DNA of 7,836 nt from assembly GCA_010092805.1 (NCBI GenBank), contig JAADYY010000401.1:1-7836 (forward strand), in the 5' to 3' direction. Source of the stretch: Chloroflexota bacterium. Lineage in GTDB: Bacteria > Chloroflexota > Anaerolineae > Aggregatilineales > Phototrophicaceae. The notes below the pieces were generated by a model that worked only from the letters and a program-made list of their open reading frames with translations, was not told the origin of the DNA and made no database searches. The position numbers were made by a program, and so were the translations under genes. Below are positions 1 through 7,647 of the stretch, piece by piece (position 1 is the stretch's first letter; each line of letters opens with the position of its first letter).

Positions 1-43
1 GGCATCGTCGGCAAAACTGTTCAAAATTGGCCGTCTGTCGGGA

Positions 44-1948
44 TCAATCGTTGGCCTGCGACACGGCGGGTTCGTCACGGAACCAGGCGCGATTCTGCTC
101 AGCTTCCATCTCGATCACCGCCCGATCTGGAAAGCGCTCAAAGATCTGCTCGCGCACATGATCGCGCTCGTCGCCCCAGTAATTCCACGCCGCCACGATG
201 TCGCTGTCCAAATACGGACTCGTCACCGCCATCAGCGAGCCAAACGCCCGCCAGCGCACATCCCTGCCGTTGATGATCACCAGCAGCGGGCGGTCATCGG
301 TGCGGCGGGCTTGCACCGCGTCGATGTGCGCCTGCGTGACATTGTTGAACTGGTACAGCGCTGTGATACGCGGGGTGCTGTAGTTGTACAGGCTGTGGAT
401 GAGCGCGAGCGCCAGCCCACCATACACGATCCAGCGCAGCGAGCGGAACTGCCGGCGGGCCAGCCACGCCAGCGGCAGCGCACTGAGGATCGCCAGCGCC
501 GTCAGCCCATCGAAGTAGTAGCGGGTGCTGTAGCGCTGCGAGCCGATCCAGTAAGTGACGTGCACACCGATCACGGAGAGCGCAACCAGCGCCAGCAGCC
601 ACGTCCACGTGAAGCGTGTCCGCCGCAGAACGATCAGCGGCAGCAGCCCCCACACAAACGCCACGATCAGCCACAGCCACGAAAAGGCCGGATCATCGCG
701 CAAATTTGCCCCGTCTGGATGCACCATCGGGAACAGCAGCCACCCCGCCCCCACCGCGATCCACAGCGCGAGCGCCAGTACCGACCGCAGCCCGCGCCGC
801 CAGCCGATGACTCCGCTCGCCGCCCCGACGATCAAGCCGAACGGCAGCAGCACCCAACTGAGTCCAAGCGGCGGCCAATAATCGCCCTCAAAGCGCAGAT
901 GATCCTGCAATTCCGGCGTGATCTCACCGATCTGCCAGCCAAACAGATCAGCGGCCATCAGCGACAGATCGAAGCGGGCGTGACGGTAGGCTTTGTCCAG
1001 CCGATGCGTGTTGCGCCCGTAGTCTTCCCCGAAGCCGACGCGATCATACGACCAGATCATGGTGTACAGGTTGGTGGTGGGGTCGCCGGTCGCGGCGTAG
1101 TTGTAGATCGGGATCACGGTGCTGAGCAGCAGCGTCACGGTACCCAGCGCGATCAGCGGGCGCAGCGTCGTCAAGAAGCGCGCTTCTGAGGGCAGCCGCT
1201 GCTCCGGCTTGAAGCTCGCCTGTGTCCGCCACCAGCGGATGTCCAAAGTCAACGCACGCCCAAGCCGGATCAAGCTCCACACGATGAACGGAATCGCGAC
1301 CCCGGCGGCGCTTAGCGGGCGGTTGGCGACCAGCAATCCCAGCGCCAGCCCCGCCAGCAGCCCCCAGCGCAGCATATGCCGTTCGCGGGTGATGCGCCAG
1401 TAAGCGTAAACGAACAGCGTTGCCGCGAACAGCGCCGCCGTGTGCCCCATCAGCGTGCCGTTGAGCAGCAGCGCCATCGGTGAAAACGCCGTCAGCGCCG
1501 CCGCGATCACGCCGGCATCGGGGTTGAAGATCTCCCGCGCCAGCCGGTACACCAACGCGACGGTCAGCGCGGCGAAAAACGCATTGAGCACCCACGCCTG
1601 GCCCATCAGGACACCGACAGCGAGCTGCAACGGCCAGCCGAGCGTGTATTTGCCGAACGTCAGACCGTCCTCCGAGATGACAAACGGCTGCCAGTAGGTG
1701 CGCACGGGCTGCGGCGTCTCGACGACGAGCTGGCCGCCCGCCAATGTGCGCGCCTGATACAGATAGGCCACCTCATCTTCGAGGTGCGGCAGCCGCTCGA
1801 ACACCGTCCGGCTCACCAGCGCGGTCATGAAGAAACTGAACAGCACCAGCGCCACCGCGATGGCTTGATGAGGGAACCGCCGACTTTTGGGCTGGGGGAT
1901 AGGCTGATCGGAATGGGGCTGAAGATCGTGTGTCATACCCATGCACAT
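44..1948 (-). CDS. Polytopic GT-C fold glycosyltransferase (GT39/ArnT-like membrane protein)
   Basis: A 634-residue integral membrane protein of the family that transfers a sugar from a polyprenyl-phosphate carrier to an acceptor on the outer face of the membrane. After a short basic, Pro-rich N-terminus comes a first hydrophobic helix (about 29-47). An acidic loop follows with EDE at 57-59 in the context LEDEVAYLYQAR, where GT-C enzymes keep their catalytic acidic pair. A KYTLGWPLQ segment (about 100-108) and roughly eleven further hydrophobic segments run to about residue 521. RYSTRYYFDG (472-481) resembles the late-loop RY motif of this group. The last 110 residues are a soluble tail. Three ATG codons (1948, 1942, 1936) are possible starts and none has a strong ribosome binding site; the longest is given. 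It lies 87 bases after the ABC transporter genes. Donor and acceptor are unknown. Family call is solid; specificity is not. Confidence 0.85.
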   Translation of the reverse strand: MCMGMTHDLQPHSDQPIPQPKSRRFPHQAIAVALVLFSFFMTALVSRTVFERLPHLEDEVAYLYQARTLAGGQLVVETPQPVRTYWQPFVISEDGLTFGKYTLGWPLQLAVGVLMGQAWVLNAFFAALTVALVYRLAREIFNPDAGVIAAALTAFSPMALLLNGTLMGHTAALFAATLFVYAYWRITRERHMLRWGLLAGLALGLLVANRPLSAAGVAIPFIVWSLIRLGRALTLDIRWWRTQASFKPEQRLPSEARFLTTLRPLIALGTVTLLLSTVIPIYNYAATGDPTTNLYTMIWSYDRVGFGEDYGRNTHRLDKAYRHARFDLSLMAADLFGWQIGEITPELQDHLRFEGDYWPPLGLSWVLLPFGLIVGAASGVIGWRRGLRSVLALALWIAVGAGWLLFPMVHPDGANLRDDPAFSWLWLIVAFVWGLLPLIVLRRTRFTWTWLLALVALSVIGVHVTYWIGSQRYSTRYYFDGLTALAILSALPLAWLARRQFRSLRWIVYGGLALALIHSLYNYSTPRITALYQFNNVTQAHIDAVQARRTDDRPLLVIINGRDVRWRAFGSLMAVTSPYLDSDIVAAWNYWGDERDHVREQIFERFPDRAVIEMEAEQNRAWFRDEPAVSQAND

Positions 1949-1971
1949 ATCCAGGTTAGCGACAGCCGCCG

Positions 1972-1977
1972 ATTATA
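1972..1977 (-). promoter_or_regulatory. Candidate -10 box (TATAAT) for the glycosyltransferase gene
   Basis: Read on the minus strand, the 87-base gap between the last transporter gene and the glycosyltransferase contains a perfect TATAAT in an otherwise GC-rich stretch. It sits 23 bases before the longest start codon, which would give a very short leader of about 17 bases. No good -35 hexamer lies 16-18 bases upstream (TGCGTC at 17), and there is no extended -10 TG. It could be a weak or activator-dependent promoter, or chance. No convincing terminator hairpin is visible in the same gap, so read-through from the operon is also possible. Confidence 0.4.
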
Positions 1978-2035
1978 CTGCAAACCGACCCGGTGACGCA
2001 TCCTCGATTCGCCTCCATAGGGCGTTCCGGCGGCC

Positions 2036-3073
2036 TCAATGCGGGGAATCCGCCGCCGCTTCCGGCGGGGTGTAGCGACCGACCAGTTGCAGTTCATCTG
2101 CAAAATGACACGCCGCGAAGTGCCCCGGCTGATACTCGCGCAGCAGCGGAGGCTCCGCGCGGCATTTGTCTTGCACGTAGGGGCAGCGTGGGTGAAAGTA
2201 GCAGCCGGACGGCGGCTTCACCGGGTTGGGAATCTCGCCTTTGAGCGGAATCGGCTGCATCTCGATGTGGGGATCGGGTTCTGGCACCGACGAAAGCAGC
2301 GCTTCGGTGTAGGGGTGGTGCGGCACCGCAAAGATCTGCTGGGTGGGGGCCAACTCCACGATCTGCCCCAGGTACATCACCGCGACGCGATCCGAGATGT
2401 GCTCAACCACGCTCAAATCGTGGGCGATAAACAGATAGGTGAGGCCGCGCTCCTGCTGCAAATCTTCCAGTAGATTCAGGATTTCAGCCTGAATGGAGAC
2501 ATCCAGCGCCGACACCGGTTCGTCGCAGACCACGAAACTGGGGTTGGAGATGAGCGCCCGCGCAATGCCGATCCGCTGGCGCTGGCCGCCGCTGAATGCG
2601 TGCGGAAAGCGCCGCAGATGCTCGACGTTCAGGCGGCAGCGCTCAGCGATGTCCCGCACCCGGCGGTCGATCTCGTCCCCGCTGGCCAGCTTCCCCGCCA
2701 CCAACGGCTCGGCGATGATGTCGCGCACCGTCATGCGTGGGCTGAGCGATGCATACGGATCCTGAAAGATCATTTGCATGTGCTGGCGCAGCGGGCGAAT
2801 ATCCCGCCGCGTGAGCGGGGCAAGATCGATGCTGTCCTCACCGCTCAGCGTGATGACGATCTCCCCGGCGGTCGGCGCAATAGCCCGCAAGATGGTGCGC
2901 CCGACGGTCGTTTTGCCGCTGCCGCTTTCACCCACCAATCCCAACGTTTCGCCACGCCGAATCGTGAAGCTGACATCATCCACCGCGCGCACGTACTCCG
3001 CCGGCTGCAACCAGCCCGTGCGCACCGGAAAGTATTTCTTGAGGTTGCGCACGGCCAGCAGCGTCTCAGGCAT
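2036..3073 (-). CDS. Opp/Dpp-type ABC importer ATPase, OppF/DppF-like
   Basis: A 345-residue ATPase that pairs with the upstream OppD-like subunit to power import through the two permeases; cytoplasmic face of the membrane. Visible motifs: Walker A GESGSGKTT (48-56), Q-loop Gln104 in MIFQDPYASLSP, ABC signature FSGGQRQR (160-167), Walker B with VVCDEP (Glu185) and H-loop His218. The C-terminal oligopeptide-transporter extension has HHPYTEALL (252-260) and four cysteines (291, 297, 304, 322; C-x5-C-x6-C-x17-C). The frame is open further upstream, but those residues overlap the preceding ATPase gene and look like its shadow. I chose the ATG at 3073 because conserved sequence begins there and a GAGG ribosome binding site (3083-3086) precedes it by 9 bases. 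ATG at 3088 is a less likely alternative. It overlaps the preceding gene by 8 bases, so translation is probably coupled. Confidence 0.93.
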   Translation of the reverse strand: MPETLLAVRNLKKYFPVRTGWLQPAEYVRAVDDVSFTIRRGETLGLVGESGSGKTTVGRTILRAIAPTAGEIVITLSGEDSIDLAPLTRRDIRPLRQHMQMIFQDPYASLSPRMTVRDIIAEPLVAGKLASGDEIDRRVRDIAERCRLNVEHLRRFPHAFSGGQRQRIGIARALISNPSFVVCDEPVSALDVSIQAEILNLLEDLQQERGLTYLFIAHDLSVVEHISDRVAVMYLGQIVELAPTQQIFAVPHHPYTEALLSSVPEPDPHIEMQPIPLKGEIPNPVKPPSGCYFHPRCPYVQDKCRAEPPLLREYQPGHFAACHFADELQLVGRYTPPEAAADSPH

Positions 3074-4094
3074 CCGCGTTTGCCTCATCAACGTACAGCA
3101 CACAATCCGCCGTGTGGGTTGCGCTAAAGTGGGCGGTGGGCGGCAGCGCTTGATCACACACGCCGTTGATCTTGCGTGTGCAGCGGGTATGGAACGCGCA
3201 CCCGGCGGGGCGCTCGTAGGGGCTGGGGATTTTGCCGGGGATCGTCGCCAGCCGCTGGCCGCGATTTTCGTGCCGGACAACGGCATCCAGCAGATTGACT
3301 GTGTACGGATGCTTCGGATGATCAAAGATCTCGTATTTTGTGCCGCGCTCCACGATCTTGCCCAGGTACATCACGACGATTTCATCGGCGAGCTGCGCAA
3401 TGACGCCGAGATCATGCGTGATGAAGATGATCGCCATGCCCGTTTCCGCCTGGATCGTTTTGAGCAGCGTCAGAATCTGCGCCTGAATCGTGACATCCAA
3501 AGCCGTCGTCGGCTCATCAGCGATCAGTAGATCCGGCTGGCCAGCCAACGCAATCGCGATCATCGCGCGCTGGCGCATCCCGCCGGATAGTTCAAACGCA
3601 TACTGATCGACGCGGCGGCCTGGGTTCGCGATCCCGACCCGCTCCAGCAGACTGATCGCGGCCTGGCGTGCCTGCGCTTTCGACATCCGGCGGTGCAGCA
3701 GAATCGCCTCGATGATCTGGTTGCCGATGGTGTGCACCGGCGAAAACGACGCCATCGGCTCCTGAAAGATCATGGCGATGCGCCCGCCGCGCAGCCGTTC
3801 CATTTGGCGGCTGTTTGGGGCCAGCCGGGTGATCTCAATTGGATCGCCCGGTTTGGGGTCATCGACAAACAACCGGATCGATCCATGCTGGATGGTGGCG
3901 CTCTTCGGCAGAATCCGCAGGATCGACTGCCCGGTCACACTTTTGCCGGAGCCGCTTTCGCCCACCACGCCGAGAATCTGGCCCCGGCGCACATCAAAAC
4001 TGATCCCGTCCACCGCCGTGATGACCGTCTTTTCGATGCCGAAGGTCACCCGCAAATCTTCGACCTTGAGCAGCACATCGCTTTCAGCACCCAT
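3066..4094 (-). CDS. Opp/Dpp-type ABC importer ATPase, OppD/DppD-like
   Basis: A 342-residue ATPase, the first of the two nucleotide-binding subunits. Motifs: Walker A GESGSGKS (45-52), Q-loop Gln111 in MIFQEPMASFSP, signature LSGGMRQR (169-176), Walker B LLIADEP with Glu194, D-loop ALD (198-200) and H-loop His227. The C-terminal extension carries HPKHPYTVNLL (259-269) and a four-cysteine set (299, 305, 313, 331; C-x5-C-x7-C-x17-C), as in OppD/DppD proteins. The signature LSGGMRQR is typical of the D subunit, while the downstream gene has the F-type SGGQRQR. The start ATG overlaps the stop of the permease gene by one base (TAATG) and has GGAG 8 bases upstream (4103-4106), so translational coupling is likely. 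Length is normal for the family and both ATP sites look intact. Confidence 0.94.
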   Translation of the reverse strand: MGAESDVLLKVEDLRVTFGIEKTVITAVDGISFDVRRGQILGVVGESGSGKSVTGQSILRILPKSATIQHGSIRLFVDDPKPGDPIEITRLAPNSRQMERLRGGRIAMIFQEPMASFSPVHTIGNQIIEAILLHRRMSKAQARQAAISLLERVGIANPGRRVDQYAFELSGGMRQRAMIAIALAGQPDLLIADEPTTALDVTIQAQILTLLKTIQAETGMAIIFITHDLGVIAQLADEIVVMYLGKIVERGTKYEIFDHPKHPYTVNLLDAVVRHENRGQRLATIPGKIPSPYERPAGCAFHTRCTRKINGVCDQALPPTAHFSATHTADCVLYVDEANADA

Positions 4095-5263
4095 TAGCGC
4101 TGCTCCGCATACGGATCGGCGGCGTCGCGCAGGCCATCACCCATGAAGCTGAATGCCAGCACAATCAGGATCACGAAGATGGTTGGGGCCAGGACCCACA
4201 AACTCTGCGCGATGGTGCGGATATTTTGGCCGCCTTCCAGCAGCACGCCCAAACTCACCACCGGGGGCCGCAAGCCGAAGCCGAGAAAACTGAGCGCTGT
4301 TTCGCCGAGGATGATGCCGGGAAACGCCAGCGAGATCGCGACGATGATGTAGCTCGTGAACGCCGGCAGCATATGCCGCGTGATGATCCGCCAGTCGCTG
4401 CTGCCGCCCAACTGCGCCGCGACGATGTAATCCTCTTCGCGCAGCGAAATCAGTTTGCTGCGAATATCGCGCGCCAAACCCGTCCAGCCCAGCAGCCCCA
4501 GCAAAATCGTGATGGCGAAGTAGCTTTGCAGCGCATTCCAATCGCGCGGCACAATCGCGGCCAGCGTCATCCACAGCGGCAGCGTCGGGATCGACATGAT
4601 CAACTCGATCAGGCGTTGGATGAAAAAGTCGATCCAGCCGCCAAAATAGCCGGAGATGCCACCGATCACCAAGCCGATGACGAACGAGATGAACACCCCC
4701 GCCAGCCCCACCGACAGCGAGACGCGCAGCGCGAACACCGTGCGCGAGAAAATATCGCGGCCCAAATTATCCGTGCCCAGCAAGTGCAGCGGCTCACCGT
4801 CGGGGGTGCCGAACAAGTGAATATTGCTCTCGATGATCCCCCACAGCCGGTATGGCTCACCCTCAACGAAGAAATGCAGCGGGCGTTCCACCGAGGTATC
4901 CAGCTTGGGTTCGCGGCGCAGCGTCTCCTCGTTGCGCTCAGTCGTCACGCCGTAAATGATGGGCGGGAAGTGAAATTCGCCCTCATCATCGATGAACACC
5001 GGGATCATCGGCGGCCCCAGCACATAGGTCGTGCTGCGTGAGGTGGGGGAAAGCGGCGCGACGAAATCGGCGAAGACCGCCATCAGAATCAGAATGATCA
5101 GGACAGTCGTCCCCACCACCGCCAGCCGATGCCGCCGAAACCGCCACCAGATCAACCGCCACTGCGAAGCGGTGTAAAACGTCTCCTGGCGGGGCGGCTT
5201 GCGCGATGACACCGGGCTGGTTTGGGGTGTGGCGGTGCGGTTGCGGCGCAGCAGATCTACCAT
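4094..5263 (-). CDS. Opp/Dpp-type ABC importer permease, OppC/DppC-like, with long external loop
   Basis: A 389-residue permease, the second membrane subunit of the importer. A basic cytoplasmic N-terminus (TASQWRLIWWRFRRHRLAVVG) leads into helix 1 (about 46-68). An unusually long hydrophilic loop (about 74-161) follows, then the family motif LGTDNLGRDIFSR (162-174) and five further hydrophobic segments (about 179-205, 210-239, 247-266, 302-322, 355-376). The EAA loop that docks on the ATPase is IVAAQLGGSSDWRIITRHMLP (280-300), and GDGLRDAADPYAEQR closes the protein as usual. The open frame extends upstream into the preceding permease gene; I chose ATG 5263 because GGAAG (5271-5275) lies 7 bases before it and the residues above it are not family-like. 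The loop marks a distinct permease subgroup; I recall relatives in oligosaccharide-type systems, but the substrate cannot be read from sequence. Confidence 0.93.
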   Translation of the reverse strand: MVDLLRRNRTATPQTSPVSSRKPPRQETFYTASQWRLIWWRFRRHRLAVVGTTVLIILILMAVFADFVAPLSPTSRSTTYVLGPPMIPVFIDDEGEFHFPPIIYGVTTERNEETLRREPKLDTSVERPLHFFVEGEPYRLWGIIESNIHLFGTPDGEPLHLLGTDNLGRDIFSRTVFALRVSLSVGLAGVFISFVIGLVIGGISGYFGGWIDFFIQRLIELIMSIPTLPLWMTLAAIVPRDWNALQSYFAITILLGLLGWTGLARDIRSKLISLREEDYIVAAQLGGSSDWRIITRHMLPAFTSYIIVAISLAFPGIILGETALSFLGFGLRPPVVSLGVLLEGGQNIRTIAQSLWVLAPTIFVILIVLAFSFMGDGLRDAADPYAEQR

Positions 5264-5279
5264 ATCGATGCTTCCAAGG

Positions 5280-6278
5280 CTATTTGACGACACCGTAACG
5301 GATGCGCGGATCGAGCCAGGCGAGCAGCACATCCGAAACAAATGTGCCGACGATGGTCAGGAAGCTGAGGTACAGCACCAACGTCCCGGCCAGAAACATA
5401 TCTTGATCCAGCAAGGATTGCAGAAACACCGGGCCAATATCCGGCAGATTCAAAACAATCGCCACAATCGGCGCGCCCGACGCAATATCGCGCAGGTTCC
5501 AGCCGATGGTGCTGACAATCGGGTTGAGGGCGATGCGCACCGGATATTTCCAGATCAAGCGGCGCGAGGGCACGCCGCGCGCACGGGCCGCCGTCACATA
5601 CAGGCGGTTGAGTTCATCGAGCATCGTCGCGCGCATCACGCGGATGCCCCCCGCCGTCGCAGACAGGCCGAGCACCACCGCCGGCACCCACAAATGGCCG
5701 ATCAGGTCGATGAGTCGGCCCAGGCTCCAGGGCGCGTCCTGATATTCCGGCGAAAACAAGCCCCCGACGCCGCTCACATCCAGCGTCGTCACGCTGAAGT
5801 AAAGCAGCACCAGCGCCATCAGGAAGTTGGGCACCGCCAAGCCGATATAGCCCAGAAACGTGATGATGTAATCTGCCAGCGAATACTGATAGATGGCAGA
5901 AAACACGCCCACCGGGATCGCGATGGCGTAGGTGAACAGCAGCGTCACAACGACCAGCAGCGCCGTCAGCCCCATGCGGTCGCCGATCACATCGGTGACG
6001 GGCGTCATATACCGGAACGACATCCCGAAATCGCCTTCGGTGATGATGTTTTCCATCCAGTAGAGGTAGCGCTCGCCCAGCGGCCTATCCAGCCCCAGGC
6101 GAATGCGGATCAGCGCGACATCCTCTTCGGTCACGCGCTCCCCTTGAATCGTGCGGCTGAGCGCCACCGACTCGGCGAAATCGCCCGGCGGCAGCGACAC
6201 CAGAAAAAACACGATCACCGAGACGAGCAGCAGCGTGATCAGCATGGTGATGAAGCGCGTGACCGTCATACGCAGCAT
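5280..6278 (-). CDS. Opp/Dpp-type ABC importer permease, OppB/DppB-like
   Basis: A 332-residue permease, the first membrane subunit. Helix 1 (about 8-28) ends in LVSLPPGDFAE, the place where the B-type permeases keep a PGD motif. A hydrophilic region with LGLDRPLGERYLYWMENIITEGDFGMSF (61-88) matches the usual LGLD-P-yW-GDFG-S pattern. Five more hydrophobic segments lie at about 103-125, 134-162, 194-213, 249-275 and 297-320. The EAA loop is YVTAARARGVPSRRLIWKYP (227-246), and the end LLAWLDPRIRYG is typical. ATG 6278 has AAAGG 8 bases upstream (6287-6291) that overlaps the stop codon of the preceding hydrolase gene (TAAAGG); a second ATG at 6269 is possible. The 16-base gap to the next permease holds only its ribosome binding site. 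Length and motif order are normal. Confidence 0.94.
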   Translation of the reverse strand: MLRMTVTRFITMLITLLLVSVIVFFLVSLPPGDFAESVALSRTIQGERVTEEDVALIRIRLGLDRPLGERYLYWMENIITEGDFGMSFRYMTPVTDVIGDRMGLTALLVVVTLLFTYAIAIPVGVFSAIYQYSLADYIITFLGYIGLAVPNFLMALVLLYFSVTTLDVSGVGGLFSPEYQDAPWSLGRLIDLIGHLWVPAVVLGLSATAGGIRVMRATMLDELNRLYVTAARARGVPSRRLIWKYPVRIALNPIVSTIGWNLRDIASGAPIVAIVLNLPDIGPVFLQSLLDQDMFLAGTLVLYLSFLTIVGTFVSDVLLAWLDPRIRYGVVK

Positions 6279-6289
6279 GGATGCAGCCT

Positions 6290-7639
6290 TTAGCTCCCTT
6301 GCAGAAAGATCGGGTTGGTGAGCGCGTGCAGCTGCCCGTCAGCAGCGCGGATTTCCACGGTGTACCAGGCGGGCATCGTGTCGCGGGTGACCTGCCAGGT
6401 TTTTTCGCCGTGCGCGCCACCTGTAAAACTATCCACGACCACACCGCCCGCCACCAAGCGCACAGCGTAGGCCGGATCGCTGGCTTCCCAGCGGGCATGG
6501 AGATCGGCGCGGTCAGCGACGAGCACATCGCCCATCATCGCGGTTTCGCCGCGCGGGCTGGTCGCGCTGAACGCCAGTTTGGGGCCGCTGCTGACGTACA
6601 GGTGCCCCGCGCGGAGCGCGTCCAGGATGGCGGCTTCGCTCAGGTCTGCGGCGTAAACGACGTTGTAACCGGGGCGCTCTGCCGCTGACAGCGGGCCGTG
6701 AATATCGCTGCCCGCCGTTGCGACCAGTTGATGCCCCTGATTGAGCCACTGATAGTACAACTGCACCGCCTGCTCATTTTGGCTCTCGCCGGCCCAATCG
6801 CCGTTCCACACTTCGACGGCGGGCGCGATGCCGGGCATCATCTCTTCATAGTGCCAGGGGCAGCCGGAGCAGCGCGGATAGCCGATGCTCGTGGGGTGCG
6901 CAATGACATAGAACGCGCCCGCATCCAGCACCTCACGGGCAATAGCCGTCATCGTGTGGCCGTCACGGACGCGCCATTCGTGCCACCGCTGCGCACCCAG
7001 CGCCAAACAGTGCCCGTAAAATGTCGTCAGCTCGATGCCGCCCAACGTCAACAGGGCGTCGCTGGCATAGCTGCGGACCTCCGGCACGCTGGACACCGTG
7101 TTGTGATCCGTCAGGAACACAAAATCCAGGCCGCGCCGCCGCGCATCCGCAACAAACTCTGCCACATCCCAGCGGCCATCGGAATGCAGTGTGTGACCGT
7201 GCAGATCGCCCCGATACCAGCCGGGGCCGCGCGCTGCGGTGCTGCCGGGCGTGAACTGCGGGCGCTGAAACTCGGGCGCGTCCATCGCGATGTCCACGTC
7301 AAGCGTATAGCGAATGTCGCCGGGCGGCATGATGCGATGCGTATCGATGAACACCGTCCATGTGCCGGGTTGCAGCGGGCCAGGCGTATACCCCGGCGAG
7401 GCGCTGTCTGCCGTGATGACAATCGTTTGATCGGCGTTGTTGTGCCGCGCCCCCCGTCCCGTTACGGGATCAAACAGGCTCAAGCTGATCTCATGCGGCA
7501 CCTCAGCGCCTTCTGGCCCTTTCGGTTCAAAATCGAGGTGGATGGTGAGCTGCTGTGCGCCCGCCGGAACGGTGAACGCATGAGGCACATGGTTGTGCAT
7601 GTCGTCGAGAATGAATGTGCCGTTAAACGCGAAGTGCAA
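6290..7639 (-). CDS. PHP-type metallohydrolase, CehA/McbA family
   Basis: A 449-residue predicted metal-dependent hydrolase. An N-terminal beta-rich domain (about 1-125) precedes a PHP domain with a full set of candidate metal ligands: DLHGHTLHSDG (His147, His149, Asp154), LTDHN (Asp178, His179), GIELTT (Glu203), His210, AHPTS (His248) and GSDIHG (Asp312, His314). A C-terminal beta domain ends in LTNPIFLQGS, as is common in CehA/McbA relatives. Named members of this family hydrolyse carbamate insecticides, but most have unknown substrates; ester, carbamate or phosphoester cleavage is possible here. There is no signal peptide, so it should act in the cytoplasm. The start is TTG, supported by AAAGG 8 bases upstream and an in-frame TAA at 7673-7675 that limits any extension. 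A CxxC pair (Cys257, Cys260) lies just after His248. It is the first gene of the operon, 11 bases before the permease, suggesting that it processes the imported compound. Confidence 0.88.
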   Translation of the reverse strand: MHFAFNGTFILDDMHNHVPHAFTVPAGAQQLTIHLDFEPKGPEGAEVPHEISLSLFDPVTGRGARHNNADQTIVITADSASPGYTPGPLQPGTWTVFIDTHRIMPPGDIRYTLDVDIAMDAPEFQRPQFTPGSTAARGPGWYRGDLHGHTLHSDGRWDVAEFVADARRRGLDFVFLTDHNTVSSVPEVRSYASDALLTLGGIELTTFYGHCLALGAQRWHEWRVRDGHTMTAIAREVLDAGAFYVIAHPTSIGYPRCSGCPWHYEEMMPGIAPAVEVWNGDWAGESQNEQAVQLYYQWLNQGHQLVATAGSDIHGPLSAAERPGYNVVYAADLSEAAILDALRAGHLYVSSGPKLAFSATSPRGETAMMGDVLVADRADLHARWEASDPAYAVRLVAGGVVVDSFTGGAHGEKTWQVTRDTMPAWYTVEIRAADGQLHALTNPIFLQGS

Positions 7640-7647
7640 GTGGTTGA

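Noticed and set aside
1..43. Terminator or next gene after the glycosyltransferase
   Set aside because: The 43 bases left before the window edge show no convincing hairpin with a T-run and no readable start.
158..1189. Plus-strand open frame (343 codons) opposite the glycosyltransferase
   Set aside because: Low-complexity Arg/Gln/Pro/His composition and no ribosome binding site; it mirrors the hydrophobic codons of the real minus-strand gene.
2005..2030. Weak hairpin (CGCC...GGCG) after the OppF-like gene as a terminator
   Set aside because: Only a four-base stem with no T-run; it cannot be told from chance in GC-rich DNA.
3074..3325. N-terminal extension of the OppF-like ATPase to 3325
   Set aside because: The extra 84 residues lie inside the OppD-like gene and do not resemble any ATPase; a good start with a ribosome binding site exists at 3073.
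5264..5341. N-terminal extension of the OppC-like permease to 5341
   Set aside because: It would overlap the preceding permease gene by 62 bases and adds non-family sequence; ATG 5263 has a well-placed GGAAG.
5199..6293. Long plus-strand open frame (364 codons) opposite the OppB-like permease gene
   Set aside because: Its translation is rich in Arg, Gln, His and Asp with no recognisable motif, typical of the antisense of a GC-rich membrane protein gene; the minus strand has an intact permease here.
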